NCBI GenBank assembly: GCA_002279765.1
Contig: NCCR01000109.1
Span: 1 to 16,419, forward strand
Direction: 5' to 3'
Origin: Verrucomicrobia bacterium 12-59-8
GTDB taxonomy: Bacteria; Verrucomicrobiota; Verrucomicrobiae; Verrucomicrobiales; Verrucomicrobiaceae
Length of the DNA stretch: 16,419 bases
In this document: positions 1 through 6,631 of the stretch, piece by piece
How the letters are laid out: each line of letters opens with the position of its first letter
Numbering within the stretch: the first letter of the stretch is position 1
Made by a program: the position numbers and the translations under genes
The notes under the pieces: model-generated
What the model saw: only the letters and a program-made list of their open reading frames with translations
The model's database searches: none
What the model was told of the DNA's origin: nothing

Positions 1-1
1 C

Positions 2-76
2 TCCGGCGGTGATGACGGCTATGCCAACATGATCTGGGCTCTCATCAACACTCGGGAGTTCATCTTCATCCAATAA
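2..76 (+). CDS. C-terminal end of a DUF1553-type (planctomycete cytochrome-associated) protein, partial
   Basis: Only the last 24 codons and a TAA stop lie in the window. The visible end reads ...NMIWALINTREFIFIQ, which matches the typical C-terminus of DUF1549/DUF1553 proteins of Planctomycetes and Verrucomicrobia (WALLNSREF-like ending). These large secreted proteins of unknown biochemical function are usually encoded directly upstream of a DUF1501 gene, and that is the arrangement here, with a 46-bp gap to the next start. The family assignment rests on a short motif plus the neighbour. The 5' end lies outside the window. Confidence 0.7.
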   Translation, partial: SGGDDGYANMIWALINTREFIFIQ

Positions 77-122
77 TTTGAAACGATAAATCACAACACA
101 TAACGCGCCAATCATCTTGCTT

Positions 123-1418
123 ATGAAATCAGAACTCAACAAACTCAATCCCATCGCCCGTCGTGACTTCATGATGCGCACGGCCCAGGCCGCTCTCGGT
201 GTGACGGTCATGCCCTCACTGAATCTGGCTGCGGCCGGGACCACCGGTGCGGGCACCCCCGGCTTCGGCAAAGCCAAAAGCGTCATTTTCCTCTACATGG
301 ATGGCGGTATGACTCACATCGACACCTGGGATCCCAAGGACGGCCCCACCAAAGGACCGACGGATCCCATTAAAGCGAATGCAGGTTCCGGCAACATGGA
401 CCGCCTCGGTGGTAGCATGGAGAAAATGGCCAAAGTGGCCAACAAGTTCTCCATCATCCGTTCCATGAGCTCCAAGACCGGCGTGCATGATCAGGGTAAA
501 TATATCATGAAAACCGGCTATGAGCCGCGTGGCACGATCGTCCATCCTTGCATCGGTGCCTGGGCTTCCCATTTCCTGGGTCGTATCAAGGGACCAACCC
601 TGCCAGACAGCGTGGTCGTCAACAGCGGCAATGCTTTCCCGGGTGCCGGCTTCTTCCCCACCACGATGAGCCCCATCCCGATCTCCAATCCTGAGTCCGG
701 GCTGCAGAACATCAAGCCAACCACCTCGGACGACCAGTTCAAGAAGCGTCTCTCGCTCACCGATGAATTCGACATGTCCTTCCGCAAGAAGTTCCAGTCG
801 GATGATGTGAAGTCCTATTCCGAGTTCTATGACGAAACCGTCAAGCTCATGAAAAGCGAAGACCTGAAGGCCTTCGATCTCAGCCAGGAGCCCCAGGCTG
901 TGCGTGAAAAGTATGGTAGAAACAACTTCGGCCAGGGAGCCCTCCTGGCACGTCGTCTGGTGCAGGCAGGCGTTCGCTTCGTTGAAGTTCAATCGGGCGG
1001 TTGGGACATGCATGAAGGCATTGATGGCAGGCTGAGCACGACCGCAGCCACCATGGACAGCGTTTTCGCCACCTTGATCGAAGACCTCGTCTCCAACGGC
1101 ATGTTTGAATCCACGATGATCGTCATGGGCTCCGAATTCGGCCGCACACCCGACATCAACGAGAATGATGGCCGCGACCACTACCCGCTCGCTTACTCCA
1201 CCGTCTTCGCAGGCGGCGGTGTCAAAGGCGGCTTCGTCTATGGCGCCACCGATAAGGAAGGCCGCCGTGTGGCTGACAAGCAATGCACACCGCAAGACTT
1301 CCAGGCCACCATCGGCCACGCCATGGGCCTGCCCGTGGATGAAGTGGTCATGTCCCCCTCGAACCGTCCGTTCACGGTCGGTGACAAGGGCGTTCCTGTT
1401 ACGGACATCTTCGCGTAA
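123..1418 (+). CDS. DUF1501 family protein, Tat-exported
   Basis: 431 aa from ATG 123. A TTG two codons upstream is also in frame but less likely, and neither start has a clear Shine-Dalgarno. The N-terminus carries a twin-arginine signal (ARRDFMMRTAQAALGV), so export in a folded state is expected. The body shows the DUF1501 landmarks: FLYMDGGMTHIDTWDPK near residues 57-73, GGWDMHEG near 294-301, GSEFGRTP near 337-344 and GRDHYPLAYSTVFAGGG in the last quarter. The family belongs to the alkaline phosphatase/sulfatase-like fold and its substrate is unknown. It follows a DUF1553-type gene, the standard pairing in Planctomycetes and Verrucomicrobia, and is closed by an intrinsic terminator. Length and motifs look complete. 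Confidence 0.9.
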   Translation: MKSELNKLNPIARRDFMMRTAQAALGVTVMPSLNLAAAGTTGAGTPGFGKAKSVIFLYMDGGMTHIDTWDPKDGPTKGPTDPIKANAGSGNMDRLGGSMEKMAKVANKFSIIRSMSSKTGVHDQGKYIMKTGYEPRGTIVHPCIGAWASHFLGRIKGPTLPDSVVVNSGNAFPGAGFFPTTMSPIPISNPESGLQNIKPTTSDDQFKKRLSLTDEFDMSFRKKFQSDDVKSYSEFYDETVKLMKSEDLKAFDLSQEPQAVREKYGRNNFGQGALLARRLVQAGVRFVEVQSGGWDMHEGIDGRLSTTAATMDSVFATLIEDLVSNGMFESTMIVMGSEFGRTPDINENDGRDHYPLAYSTVFAGGGVKGGFVYGATDKEGRRVADKQCTPQDFQATIGHAMGLPVDEVVMSPSNRPFTVGDKGVPVTDIFA

Positions 1419-1448
1419 CCAAACGCAGGATCATCTCCTCAATGTGAG

Positions 1449-1477
1449 ACACCCGGTCGCAAGACCGGGTGTTTTTT
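1449..1477 (+). terminator. Intrinsic terminator after the DUF1501 gene
   Basis: A perfect 10-bp stem (ACACCCGGTC, 1449-1458, pairing with 1463-1472) closes on a GCAA tetraloop and is followed by five T residues (1473-1477). It begins 30 bp after the DUF1501 stop. The T tract lies only on the plus-strand side, so it should act mainly on plus-strand transcription. It separates that transcript from the convergent PEP-CTERM gene. Confidence 0.9.
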
Positions 1478-1510
1478 ATGCCGTCCTGTCGTGCCAGACC
1501 TGCCCGTGCC

Positions 1511-2599
1511 TCATCCGCGCCGACGCGGGGCATGCAGCAAGGTGGCAGCCAGGATCAAAAGCACCGCGCACCCAGGCTCAGGCACAGGCGTGACGGCGGT
1601 GACGACAAAATTGAAATCATCAAAGCTTTGGATGTAGCTCACCGCACCATTGTCCAGCGAGCCACCTCGCAGATCCCACTGCAGCCCGGTGAGCGCAGCA
1701 CTGACCAGCCCGAGACTTTGATGGTTGAGCACGCTGCTGCTGCCTCCCAGCATGGAACTGCCGTCATTGTAGGCGCTGATGCCGAGACTGGCGGTATTGT
1801 CCAATGTGTTCAGCACTAGGGCAATTTCTGACCATCCCTGAGCGCCCATTTGATAAGCCGTCGTCTGCCAGGCTCCGCCAGTCAGGCGATACTGCAGCAG
1901 GTTGTCTCCAGTGTATCCGACTTCAAACACCGACTGGTTGGCCGCATCCAGCAGCGATAGACCCAAAATATTGCCGGTGTCCGGGTCATCCCAGTCCGAA
2001 GGCTTGACCCAAAACGACATTTGCACCTGCAATCCCGCCGTACTAGCAGGGACAATCCCGCCAAAATCGCGTGAATCCAGGCTGTAGCGATAGCTGAGAC
2101 TTTGATCCGAAGCCATCAGGTTCAGGGTCTGCGATCCCGCGTGAGGCATGGTGTTGCGGTAGGCGACGATCTGATTCCGGTCGTATTGGCTCCCATAGTA
2201 GTAGGGTGCCGTGGCATCTTCATACAACCTGCCCCCCGAAAGCACCTGCCACAGGCCCGAGTTATCCGCAATGTCTGCCGCTCCTCCTCCAGGACCGCCG
2301 TAGTTCGTGCCATACTGGCCCGCGTTGTAGCGTGTGACATCGGGGCCGTTCGTACCGTCACCCAGGGTGTTGGGATAGGCACCCAGCGGCACGACACCAG
2401 TGTAACCGTTGGCGGAGTTGTTGTTGAGATAAAACTGGGCGTCCCCGGCCAGATACGAGGACAGAATCTGCCCGTTCATGGGAATGCGATAACCGTCTTC
2501 CTCCTCGAAACCGCCCAAATAGGCAGAGGCGTCCTGGGACCAGAGCATGGCTCCCAAGACGCAGGCATGGAGGTAAAATCTGCGTTCGATGATCTTCAC
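1511..2599 (-). CDS. PEP-CTERM sorting-domain protein, predicted exported surface protein
   Basis: 362 aa from a GTG start. Residues 1-26 form a Sec signal peptide with likely cleavage after DASA. The C-terminus is a canonical PEP-CTERM tripartite signal: VPEP at about residues 339-342, a hydrophobic stretch (CAVLLILAATLL) and a basic end (APRRRG). Exosortase systems recognise this signal and cleave the protein at the outer surface. The middle (about residues 160-335) looks like a beta-rich LamG/concanavalin-type domain, with stretches such as QMSFWVKPSDW and WSEIALVLNTLDN, but I cannot name a ligand. The gene is monocistronic: it converges on the DUF1501 gene and is divergent from xseB. An AT-rich promoter region with a 24-bp palindrome lies just upstream. 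No exosortase is in the window. Confidence 0.85.
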   Translation of the reverse strand: MKIIERRFYLHACVLGAMLWSQDASAYLGGFEEEDGYRIPMNGQILSSYLAGDAQFYLNNNSANGYTGVVPLGAYPNTLGDGTNGPDVTRYNAGQYGTNYGGPGGGAADIADNSGLWQVLSGGRLYEDATAPYYYGSQYDRNQIVAYRNTMPHAGSQTLNLMASDQSLSYRYSLDSRDFGGIVPASTAGLQVQMSFWVKPSDWDDPDTGNILGLSLLDAANQSVFEVGYTGDNLLQYRLTGGAWQTTAYQMGAQGWSEIALVLNTLDNTASLGISAYNDGSSMLGGSSSVLNHQSLGLVSAALTGLQWDLRGGSLDNGAVSYIQSFDDFNFVVTAVTPVPEPGCAVLLILAATLLHAPRRRG

Positions 2600-2630
2600 G
2601 GGCTAAATATTACCTTACCCGCCCTGAATA

Positions 2631-2654
2631 TAAATTCAATAATTATTGAATTTA
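2631..2654. promoter_or_regulatory. Perfect 24-bp palindrome, probable operator
   Basis: The two halves (TAAATTCAATAA and its exact reverse complement) form an uninterrupted 24-bp palindrome made almost only of A and T, in an otherwise GC-rich region. It lies 31 bp upstream of the PEP-CTERM GTG start and just downstream of a possible -10 element for that gene, where a repressor dimer would block transcription. No T tract follows and the hairpin would be weak, so a protein-binding site is likelier than a terminator. Confidence 0.5.
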
Positions 2655-2657
2655 ACC

Positions 2658-2684
2658 ATAATATACTAAGCTCAGTTAGTGCAA
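2658..2684 (-). promoter_or_regulatory. Possible promoter of the PEP-CTERM gene
   Basis: Read on the minus strand, TTGCAC (2679-2684) and TATTAT (2658-2663) resemble -35 and -10 boxes with a 15-bp spacer, shorter than the ideal 17. The predicted start of transcription falls inside the adjacent palindrome. The boxes sit in the only strongly AT-rich stretch upstream of the gene. This is pattern matching only, and the short spacer lowers confidence. Confidence 0.3.
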
Positions 2685-2735
2685 TGGGGCCACCAACCGC
2701 CCACATCCATCCCCTCTCTGCATCATTCAGCATCA

Positions 2736-2855
2736 ATGCGGCTCCATCAGTGGACAATTGCTCCCCTCGCACGGCTTTTCCTGCTTGTTTTCCTGCTTGC
2801 GGCTCCCTGCGAAGCCCGGATAATGGCCGCCCTTCTGTGCCTCCCTGGCGAGTGA
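2736..2855 (+). CDS. Possible 39-aa hydrophobic leader-like peptide upstream of xseB
   Basis: An ATG at 2736 opens 39 codons ending in TGA at 2853-2855, seven bases before the xseB start. The product has a basic N-terminus (MRLHQW), then a strongly hydrophobic core (LARLFLLVFLLAA) and a Cys (PCEAR) that could suggest a signal or lipoprotein-like peptide. No Shine-Dalgarno is evident. The close spacing to xseB would allow translational coupling. It may equally be a chance open frame in the xseB leader; I do not recognise it. Confidence 0.22.
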   Translation: MRLHQWTIAPLARLFLLVFLLAAPCEARIMAALLCLPGE

Positions 2856-2862
2856 TTGACCC

Positions 2863-3210
2863 ATGAGCAAACCCAGCCCCAAGACCGACGAGCCTTCTTT
2901 TGAAGACGCCATGCAGCGTCTGGATGAGATCGTGGCGGGCATGGAGGACGGCCAACTCTCCCTGGAGGAAATGATCTCCAGCTACGAAGACGGCGTTCGT
3001 CTTCTCAAGCTCTGCCGGCAGCGCATCGACGGTGCCCGCCGCCGTGTGGAACTCATCAGCGCCGACCTGGAAGGTGGCAAAGCATCGCTCACAGCATTTG
3101 ACGATGCCGCAGATAACGACGAGAGCGCCGAAGACACCGAAAAGCCCCGCTCTCCTGCCCGCCGCCGTAAAACCGCCGAGTCCGAAGGCGGCGAAATTCG
3201 ACTTTTTTGA
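2863..3210 (+). CDS. xseB: Exodeoxyribonuclease VII small subunit
   Basis: 115 aa from ATG 2863. The family core is clear in residues 8-60: SFEDAMQRLDEIVAGMEDGQ, then LSLEEMISSYEDGVRLLKLC and RQRIDGARRRVELI, a helical hairpin that binds the XseA catalytic subunit. XseB of other bacteria is usually 70-85 aa; here a charged, low-complexity C-terminal tail of about 40 residues is added, rich in Asp, Glu, Arg and Lys. Exonuclease VII degrades single-stranded DNA in the cytoplasm. The gene precedes dxs with a 3-bp gap, matching the widespread xseB-(ispA)-dxs gene order. xseA and ispA are not in the window. Confidence 0.9.
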   Translation: MSKPSPKTDEPSFEDAMQRLDEIVAGMEDGQLSLEEMISSYEDGVRLLKLCRQRIDGARRRVELISADLEGGKASLTAFDDAADNDESAEDTEKPRSPARRRKTAESEGGEIRLF

Positions 3211-3213
3211 CCT

Positions 3214-5106
3214 GTGGATACCCAACTGCCTGACATCACCTCCCCCGCCGACCTCAAAGCCCTGCCGCTGGAGAAACTGCCCGAACTCGCGGAGAAAATC
3301 CGCCAGACGCTCATCGAGACCCTCAGCCAGACCGGCGGCCACCTCGGCCCGAATCTCGGCGTCGTGGAGCTTAGCATCGCCCTGCATCGGGTCTTCGACA
3401 CCCCCAAAGACCGCTTTGTCTTCGACGTCGCGCATCAAGGCTATGTCCACAAGATGCTCACCGGCCGCTGGGATCGCATTCACACCATCCGCCAGCACGA
3501 CGGACTGAACGGCTTCCTCCTCCGCACCGAGAGCGAGCACGACTGCTACGGCGCAGGCCACGCCGGCACCGCGCTCTCCGCCGCTCTTGGCATGGCCACA
3601 GGCCGTGATCTCGTCGGTGGTGATGAAAATGTCATCTGCGTCGCCGGTGACGCCGCCTTCACCTGCGGCCCGGTGTTTGAAGCGATGAACAACGTCGCCG
3701 CGCACACCAAGCGCCTCATCGTCGTACTCAACGACAACGAGTGGTCCATTGACCGCAACGTCGGTGCCATCGCGAAGTACTTCAATTCCATCGCCACGCA
3801 TCCTGCATACGCCAATCTGCATCAAAAAGCCGCCAAGCTTCTTGAATTCATGCTCGGCGAAGACGTGCGCCGCATCGCCAAGAAGGTCGAAGACCACGCC
3901 AAAAACATCCTGCTGCCGCAGAGCCAGACGCCGACAAATCGCAGCTCCCTCTTCGATGAATTCGGCATCCGTTATTACGGCCCCATTGACGGCCACAACA
4001 TTCCCCTGCTCATCCAGACCTTCGAGTTCCTCAAGACTCAGGATGAACCGGTGATCCTGCACATCATCACAGAAAAAGGCCGTGGTTACACCCCTGCCCT
4101 CAACGATCCTGGCAAATTCCACGGCCTGGGCAAATACACCATCGAAACTGGCGAGACACCGACCAGCGACAAGCCCACCTACTCCCAGGTCTTTGCCCGC
4201 AGCGTCACCGACTTTGCCAAATCCGACACAAAAATCGTCGCCATAACCGGAGCCATGCCCGGCGGCACAGGCCTGAGCGTCTTCAAAAAAGAAATCCCCG
4301 AGCGCTATTTCGACGTCGGCATCGCCGAAGAACATGCCGCGCTCTTTGCCTGCGGCCTCGCCACCCGAGGGCTGAAGCCCTTCCTCACCATCTACTCCAC
4401 CTTCATGCAGCGTGCGTTCGACATGATCGTGCATGACATGGCCGTCCAAAATCTCCCCGTGCGCCTCTGCATGGACCGTGGCGGTCTCAGCGGCGATGAC
4501 GGCCCCACCCACCATGGTCTTTTCGACATCGCCTACCTCCGCGGCATTCCCGGCATCGTCCACATGCAGCCGCGCAATGAAGACGAGTTCGTGGACATGC
4601 TCTGGACCATGGCCTGCTACGAGAGCGGCCCCATCGCCATCCGCTACCCGCGTGGCAACGGCCCCGGCATCCTGCCCAAGGAGAAGCCCGTACGCCTAGA
4701 AATCGGCAAGGCCGAAGTCGTCGCTGACGGCAGCGACGTCGCCCTCATCGCCCTCGGCGACATGTTCCCCATCGCCGAAGCCGCAAAAATAGAGCTCGAA
4801 GCCAAAGGTCTCTCCGTCGCCCTCATCAATCCGCGCTGGATTAAACCGCTCGACATGGACTGCATCTCGTCCTTCGCCCGAAAGGTGAAGGTTGTCTGCA
4901 CCCTCGAAGACCACGTCCTCCGCAACGGTTTCGGCACTGGCGTCATCGAACAGCTCAGCGACGCCGACATCCATACCCCCGTCGTCCGCATCGGCTGGCC
5001 CGACCAGTTCATTGAGCACGGCACACCCTCCGTCCTCCGCAAGAAGCACGGACTCAGCGTCGAAAATACTGTGGCGACGGTGCTGGGTGCTCTGGGGCGG
5101 GAGTGA
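3214..5106 (+). CDS. dxs: 1-deoxy-D-xylulose-5-phosphate synthase
   Basis: 630 aa from a GTG start three bases after the xseB stop, implying co-transcription and coupled translation. The enzyme condenses pyruvate and glyceraldehyde 3-phosphate with thiamin diphosphate, the first step of the MEP isoprenoid pathway. Landmarks: GGHLGPNLG with His43, AHQGYVHKMLTGR near 73-85, GAGHAGTALSAALGMA near 113-128, the ThDP/Mg site starting GDAAFTCG at 145 and ending with NN at 159-160, catalytic Glu372 in VGIAEEHAAL, YSTFMQRAFD, DRGGLSGDDGPTHHGLFD, and RYPRGNG. The usual GDG is GDA here, and several other motifs differ slightly from the E. coli form, so this is a divergent but apparently complete DXS. 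The last ~240 bp are duplicated at 8240-8475, which suggests that the 3' end was replaced by an integration event. Confidence 0.9.
   Translation: MDTQLPDITSPADLKALPLEKLPELAEKIRQTLIETLSQTGGHLGPNLGVVELSIALHRVFDTPKDRFVFDVAHQGYVHKMLTGRWDRIHTIRQHDGLNGFLLRTESEHDCYGAGHAGTALSAALGMATGRDLVGGDENVICVAGDAAFTCGPVFEAMNNVAAHTKRLIVVLNDNEWSIDRNVGAIAKYFNSIATHPAYANLHQKAAKLLEFMLGEDVRRIAKKVEDHAKNILLPQSQTPTNRSSLFDEFGIRYYGPIDGHNIPLLIQTFEFLKTQDEPVILHIITEKGRGYTPALNDPGKFHGLGKYTIETGETPTSDKPTYSQVFARSVTDFAKSDTKIVAITGAMPGGTGLSVFKKEIPERYFDVGIAEEHAALFACGLATRGLKPFLTIYSTFMQRAFDMIVHDMAVQNLPVRLCMDRGGLSGDDGPTHHGLFDIAYLRGIPGIVHMQPRNEDEFVDMLWTMACYESGPIAIRYPRGNGPGILPKEKPVRLEIGKAEVVADGSDVALIALGDMFPIAEAAKIELEAKGLSVALINPRWIKPLDMDCISSFARKVKVVCTLEDHVLRNGFGTGVIEQLSDADIHTPVVRIGWPDQFIEHGTPSVLRKKHGLSVENTVATVLGALGRE
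4868..4919 (+). repeat. 52-bp perfect direct repeat, left copy (inside dxs)
   Basis: This stretch, starting CGTCCTTCGCCCG and ending GACCACGTCCT, is identical to 8240-8291 in the same orientation. It encodes part of the DXS C-terminal domain (SFARKVKVVCTLEDHVL region). Downstream of it the two copies keep matching but with many mostly synonymous changes. Perfect identity at one end of a diverged duplicate is what a recombination core or recent crossover would leave. Confidence 0.85.
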
Positions 5107-5189
5107 TCGCGAGCCCTCACCTGAAAGTACAGCATGGCGTGCCAGACAGGCCCTTTAACTGCCTGGGGGGGGATCCGGCATATGGAACG

Positions 5190-5804
5190 TCACTTCCAGA
5201 CCTTTTTTGTCTTCGTCAGCCAATCCTGTCGCGAGGCAAGACCGATCAGACCGCCGTTAATCTTCTTCGTGATGGCTTTCAGGTCGTCTTGATCAGCCAA
5301 TAGGTTACAGCCCTTCTCCTTCCATTCCTCGCATGCGATCTTCAGCGTGTAGCGCGGATCAATGGCCAGATCCGGGCTCCCAACGAGGTCGATGCTCAAC
5401 TGATGGCCAAACTTCGCATACGACTCCTTGCCCGTGCATTGGATGATGCCGCGGCCGATGTACTTCCAGCCGTCCCCGGGCTTGTTGTTGCCCATCCGAC
5501 CACCGTAAACCTTGTTTGCCAGTTTCTCCGGATTGTGCGCATAAAGCTGCGCCGACTTCTCGTCAGGGAAGCGCGAGGGCCACACCTGCGTCATGCGCTT
5601 CGCGGTGTAGTTCATGTTCTCCACTAGGACCGTCAGCCCTCCGCTTTCATGCAGCGTCTGTGCCATGAAGTGCGCCAAGCGCAGCTTGTTGTCATTGATG
5701 CCATAGGTGGCGAGCACCTCGTCGGCCTTTTCAAAAGCCGCACGGTAGGACGAACGAGCATTTGGAGCGAGGAGGAGCAATTGGGCGGAGGTCAGCGGGA
5801 TCAT
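5190..5804 (-). CDS. GH19 family chitinase/endolysin-like peptidoglycan hydrolase
   Basis: 204 aa from ATG 5802-5804. The fold family is recognisable by HFMAQTLHESGGL with catalytic Glu53, VENMNYTA with the likely second Glu62, the GDGWKYIGRGIIQCTG block near 110-124, and KKINGGLIG near 180-188. This form (predicted chitinase, COG3179-like) is typical of phage endolysins and bacterial GH19 muramidase-like proteins that cut glycan strands. There is no signal peptide or membrane segment, so export would need a holin, a secretion system or cell lysis. It is the last gene of a minus-strand run, 89 bp after the M15 peptidase gene, and converges on dxs. Whether the substrate is chitin or peptidoglycan cannot be read from sequence; the peptidase neighbour favours peptidoglycan. 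Confidence 0.85.
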   Translation of the reverse strand: MIPLTSAQLLLLAPNARSSYRAAFEKADEVLATYGINDNKLRLAHFMAQTLHESGGLTVLVENMNYTAKRMTQVWPSRFPDEKSAQLYAHNPEKLANKVYGGRMGNNKPGDGWKYIGRGIIQCTGKESYAKFGHQLSIDLVGSPDLAIDPRYTLKIACEEWKEKGCNLLADQDDLKAITKKINGGLIGLASRQDWLTKTKKVWK

Positions 5805-5893
5805 AAAGTTAGATTTGAGGCAAGTGACTGGCTATCGTGAGAAAAGAGCTTAATGTGTCGGGCGCGGGTGGATTCTGCGATGCGGGTTCAACA

Positions 5894-6391
5894 TTACTTC
5901 GGACGCTTGCCCGTCTTTGCCTCCGGCACCGTCACCCCAGTCGTCTCCACATGCGCTGGATCCCAGCCGATCTTCACTGGAGCCTTCCAATCCTGATTCG
6001 CGATCGCCGTGTTGATCGCCTCGACCATCTTTGCTGGCTTGATTCCCCACCTGATACCCGTGGACAATTTCTGCTTCTCCGCTGCTGCAGCGAGGCGCAG
6101 CAAATATTCCCGACCTTCATTCGCAGCATGGTCGTCATCCAGCAAATCAACGGCCAAGGCTTCCTTCGCTTCGTTTTTCCCGGTTACATTGTGATAGCCA
6201 TACTTTAGCTTTGAATGTCCGCTGTTGTAGGCGGCGAGTTGATCCGCTGGAGAGCGCCATGCATCCTGAATGCGCGGGCGCAGCCCCTGGGATTCCAAGT
6301 CAGCGATAACAGCCTTGAGACGTGTGGCAAAGGTTGGATACAACTCGGTCAGACGTTGTTGATTGCGTGCTTGGCGTTGTTTTTCAGTCAT
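5894..6391 (-). CDS. M15-type (VanY/CwlK-like) peptidoglycan peptidase
   Basis: 165 aa from ATG 6389-6391. The pattern of the M15/Hedgehog-type zinc peptidases is present: IQDAWRSPADQLAAYNSG at 41-58, a first zinc ligand His67 in KYGYHNV, Asp82 in ALAVDLLDD, and the closing DPAHVE with His147 and Glu149. Phage L-alanyl-D-glutamate endopeptidases and CwlK belong to this group and cut the peptide stems of peptidoglycan. The acidic DDDH segment after Asp82 is a variation. There is no signal peptide. The gene begins 32 bp after a small unknown gene and precedes the GH19 gene, so a peptide-cutting and a glycan-cutting enzyme are paired. Confidence 0.75.
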   Translation of the reverse strand: MTEKQRQARNQQRLTELYPTFATRLKAVIADLESQGLRPRIQDAWRSPADQLAAYNSGHSKLKYGYHNVTGKNEAKEALAVDLLDDDHAANEGREYLLRLAAAAEKQKLSTGIRWGIKPAKMVEAINTAIANQDWKAPVKIGWDPAHVETTGVTVPEAKTGKRPK

Positions 6392-6423
6392 AGGATTGGG
6401 GGCTGTTTGTCAAAAAAGGCAGA

Positions 6424-6627
6424 CTAGTTTGTTATCAAAGTAGAAACGGTCACATGCACACGCAGAACGCGTGGTTCCGCATTCTCATGCTGCCAGCCCT
6501 CCCGCTTGGCTCTGTCAGCATCGGTGGTAATGGCCATGTGGTCGAGGGCGGCACCTAGGATGGAGGTGGTTTCGATGTTCATTTGGAGGTTGCCAGAAAT
6601 GACCGCGAATTTCCAGCGCGGGGGCAT
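6424..6627 (-). CDS. Small hypothetical protein, 67 aa
   Basis: I take ATG 6625-6627, which begins four bases after the stop of the DNase I-like gene, rather than the longer frame starting at 6750 that overlaps that gene by over 100 bp. The product starts MPPRWKFAVISGNLQMNIET and ends VTVSTLITN. It is soluble in appearance, with no signal peptide, membrane span or motif I recognise. Its position between a nuclease and a cell-wall peptidase in one transcription unit makes it a candidate accessory or immunity protein, but that is only inference from position. Confidence 0.5.
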   Translation of the reverse strand: MPPRWKFAVISGNLQMNIETTSILGAALDHMAITTDADRAKREGWQHENAEPRVLRVHVTVSTLITN

Positions 6628-6631
6628 GTGT

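Noticed and set aside
216..1319. Long minus-strand open frame opposite the DUF1501 gene
   Set aside because: It is the antisense shadow of a clearly conserved plus-strand gene in GC-rich DNA and its product shows no recognisable motif.
2596..4563. 655-codon minus-strand open frame opposite xseB and dxs
   Set aside because: Both xseB and dxs are unmistakable on the plus strand; the antisense product is low-complexity and resembles no family.
5147..5165. Short inverted repeat CAGGC/GCCTG after dxs as a terminator
   Set aside because: Only 5 bp of stem with a nine-base loop and no T tract on either strand.
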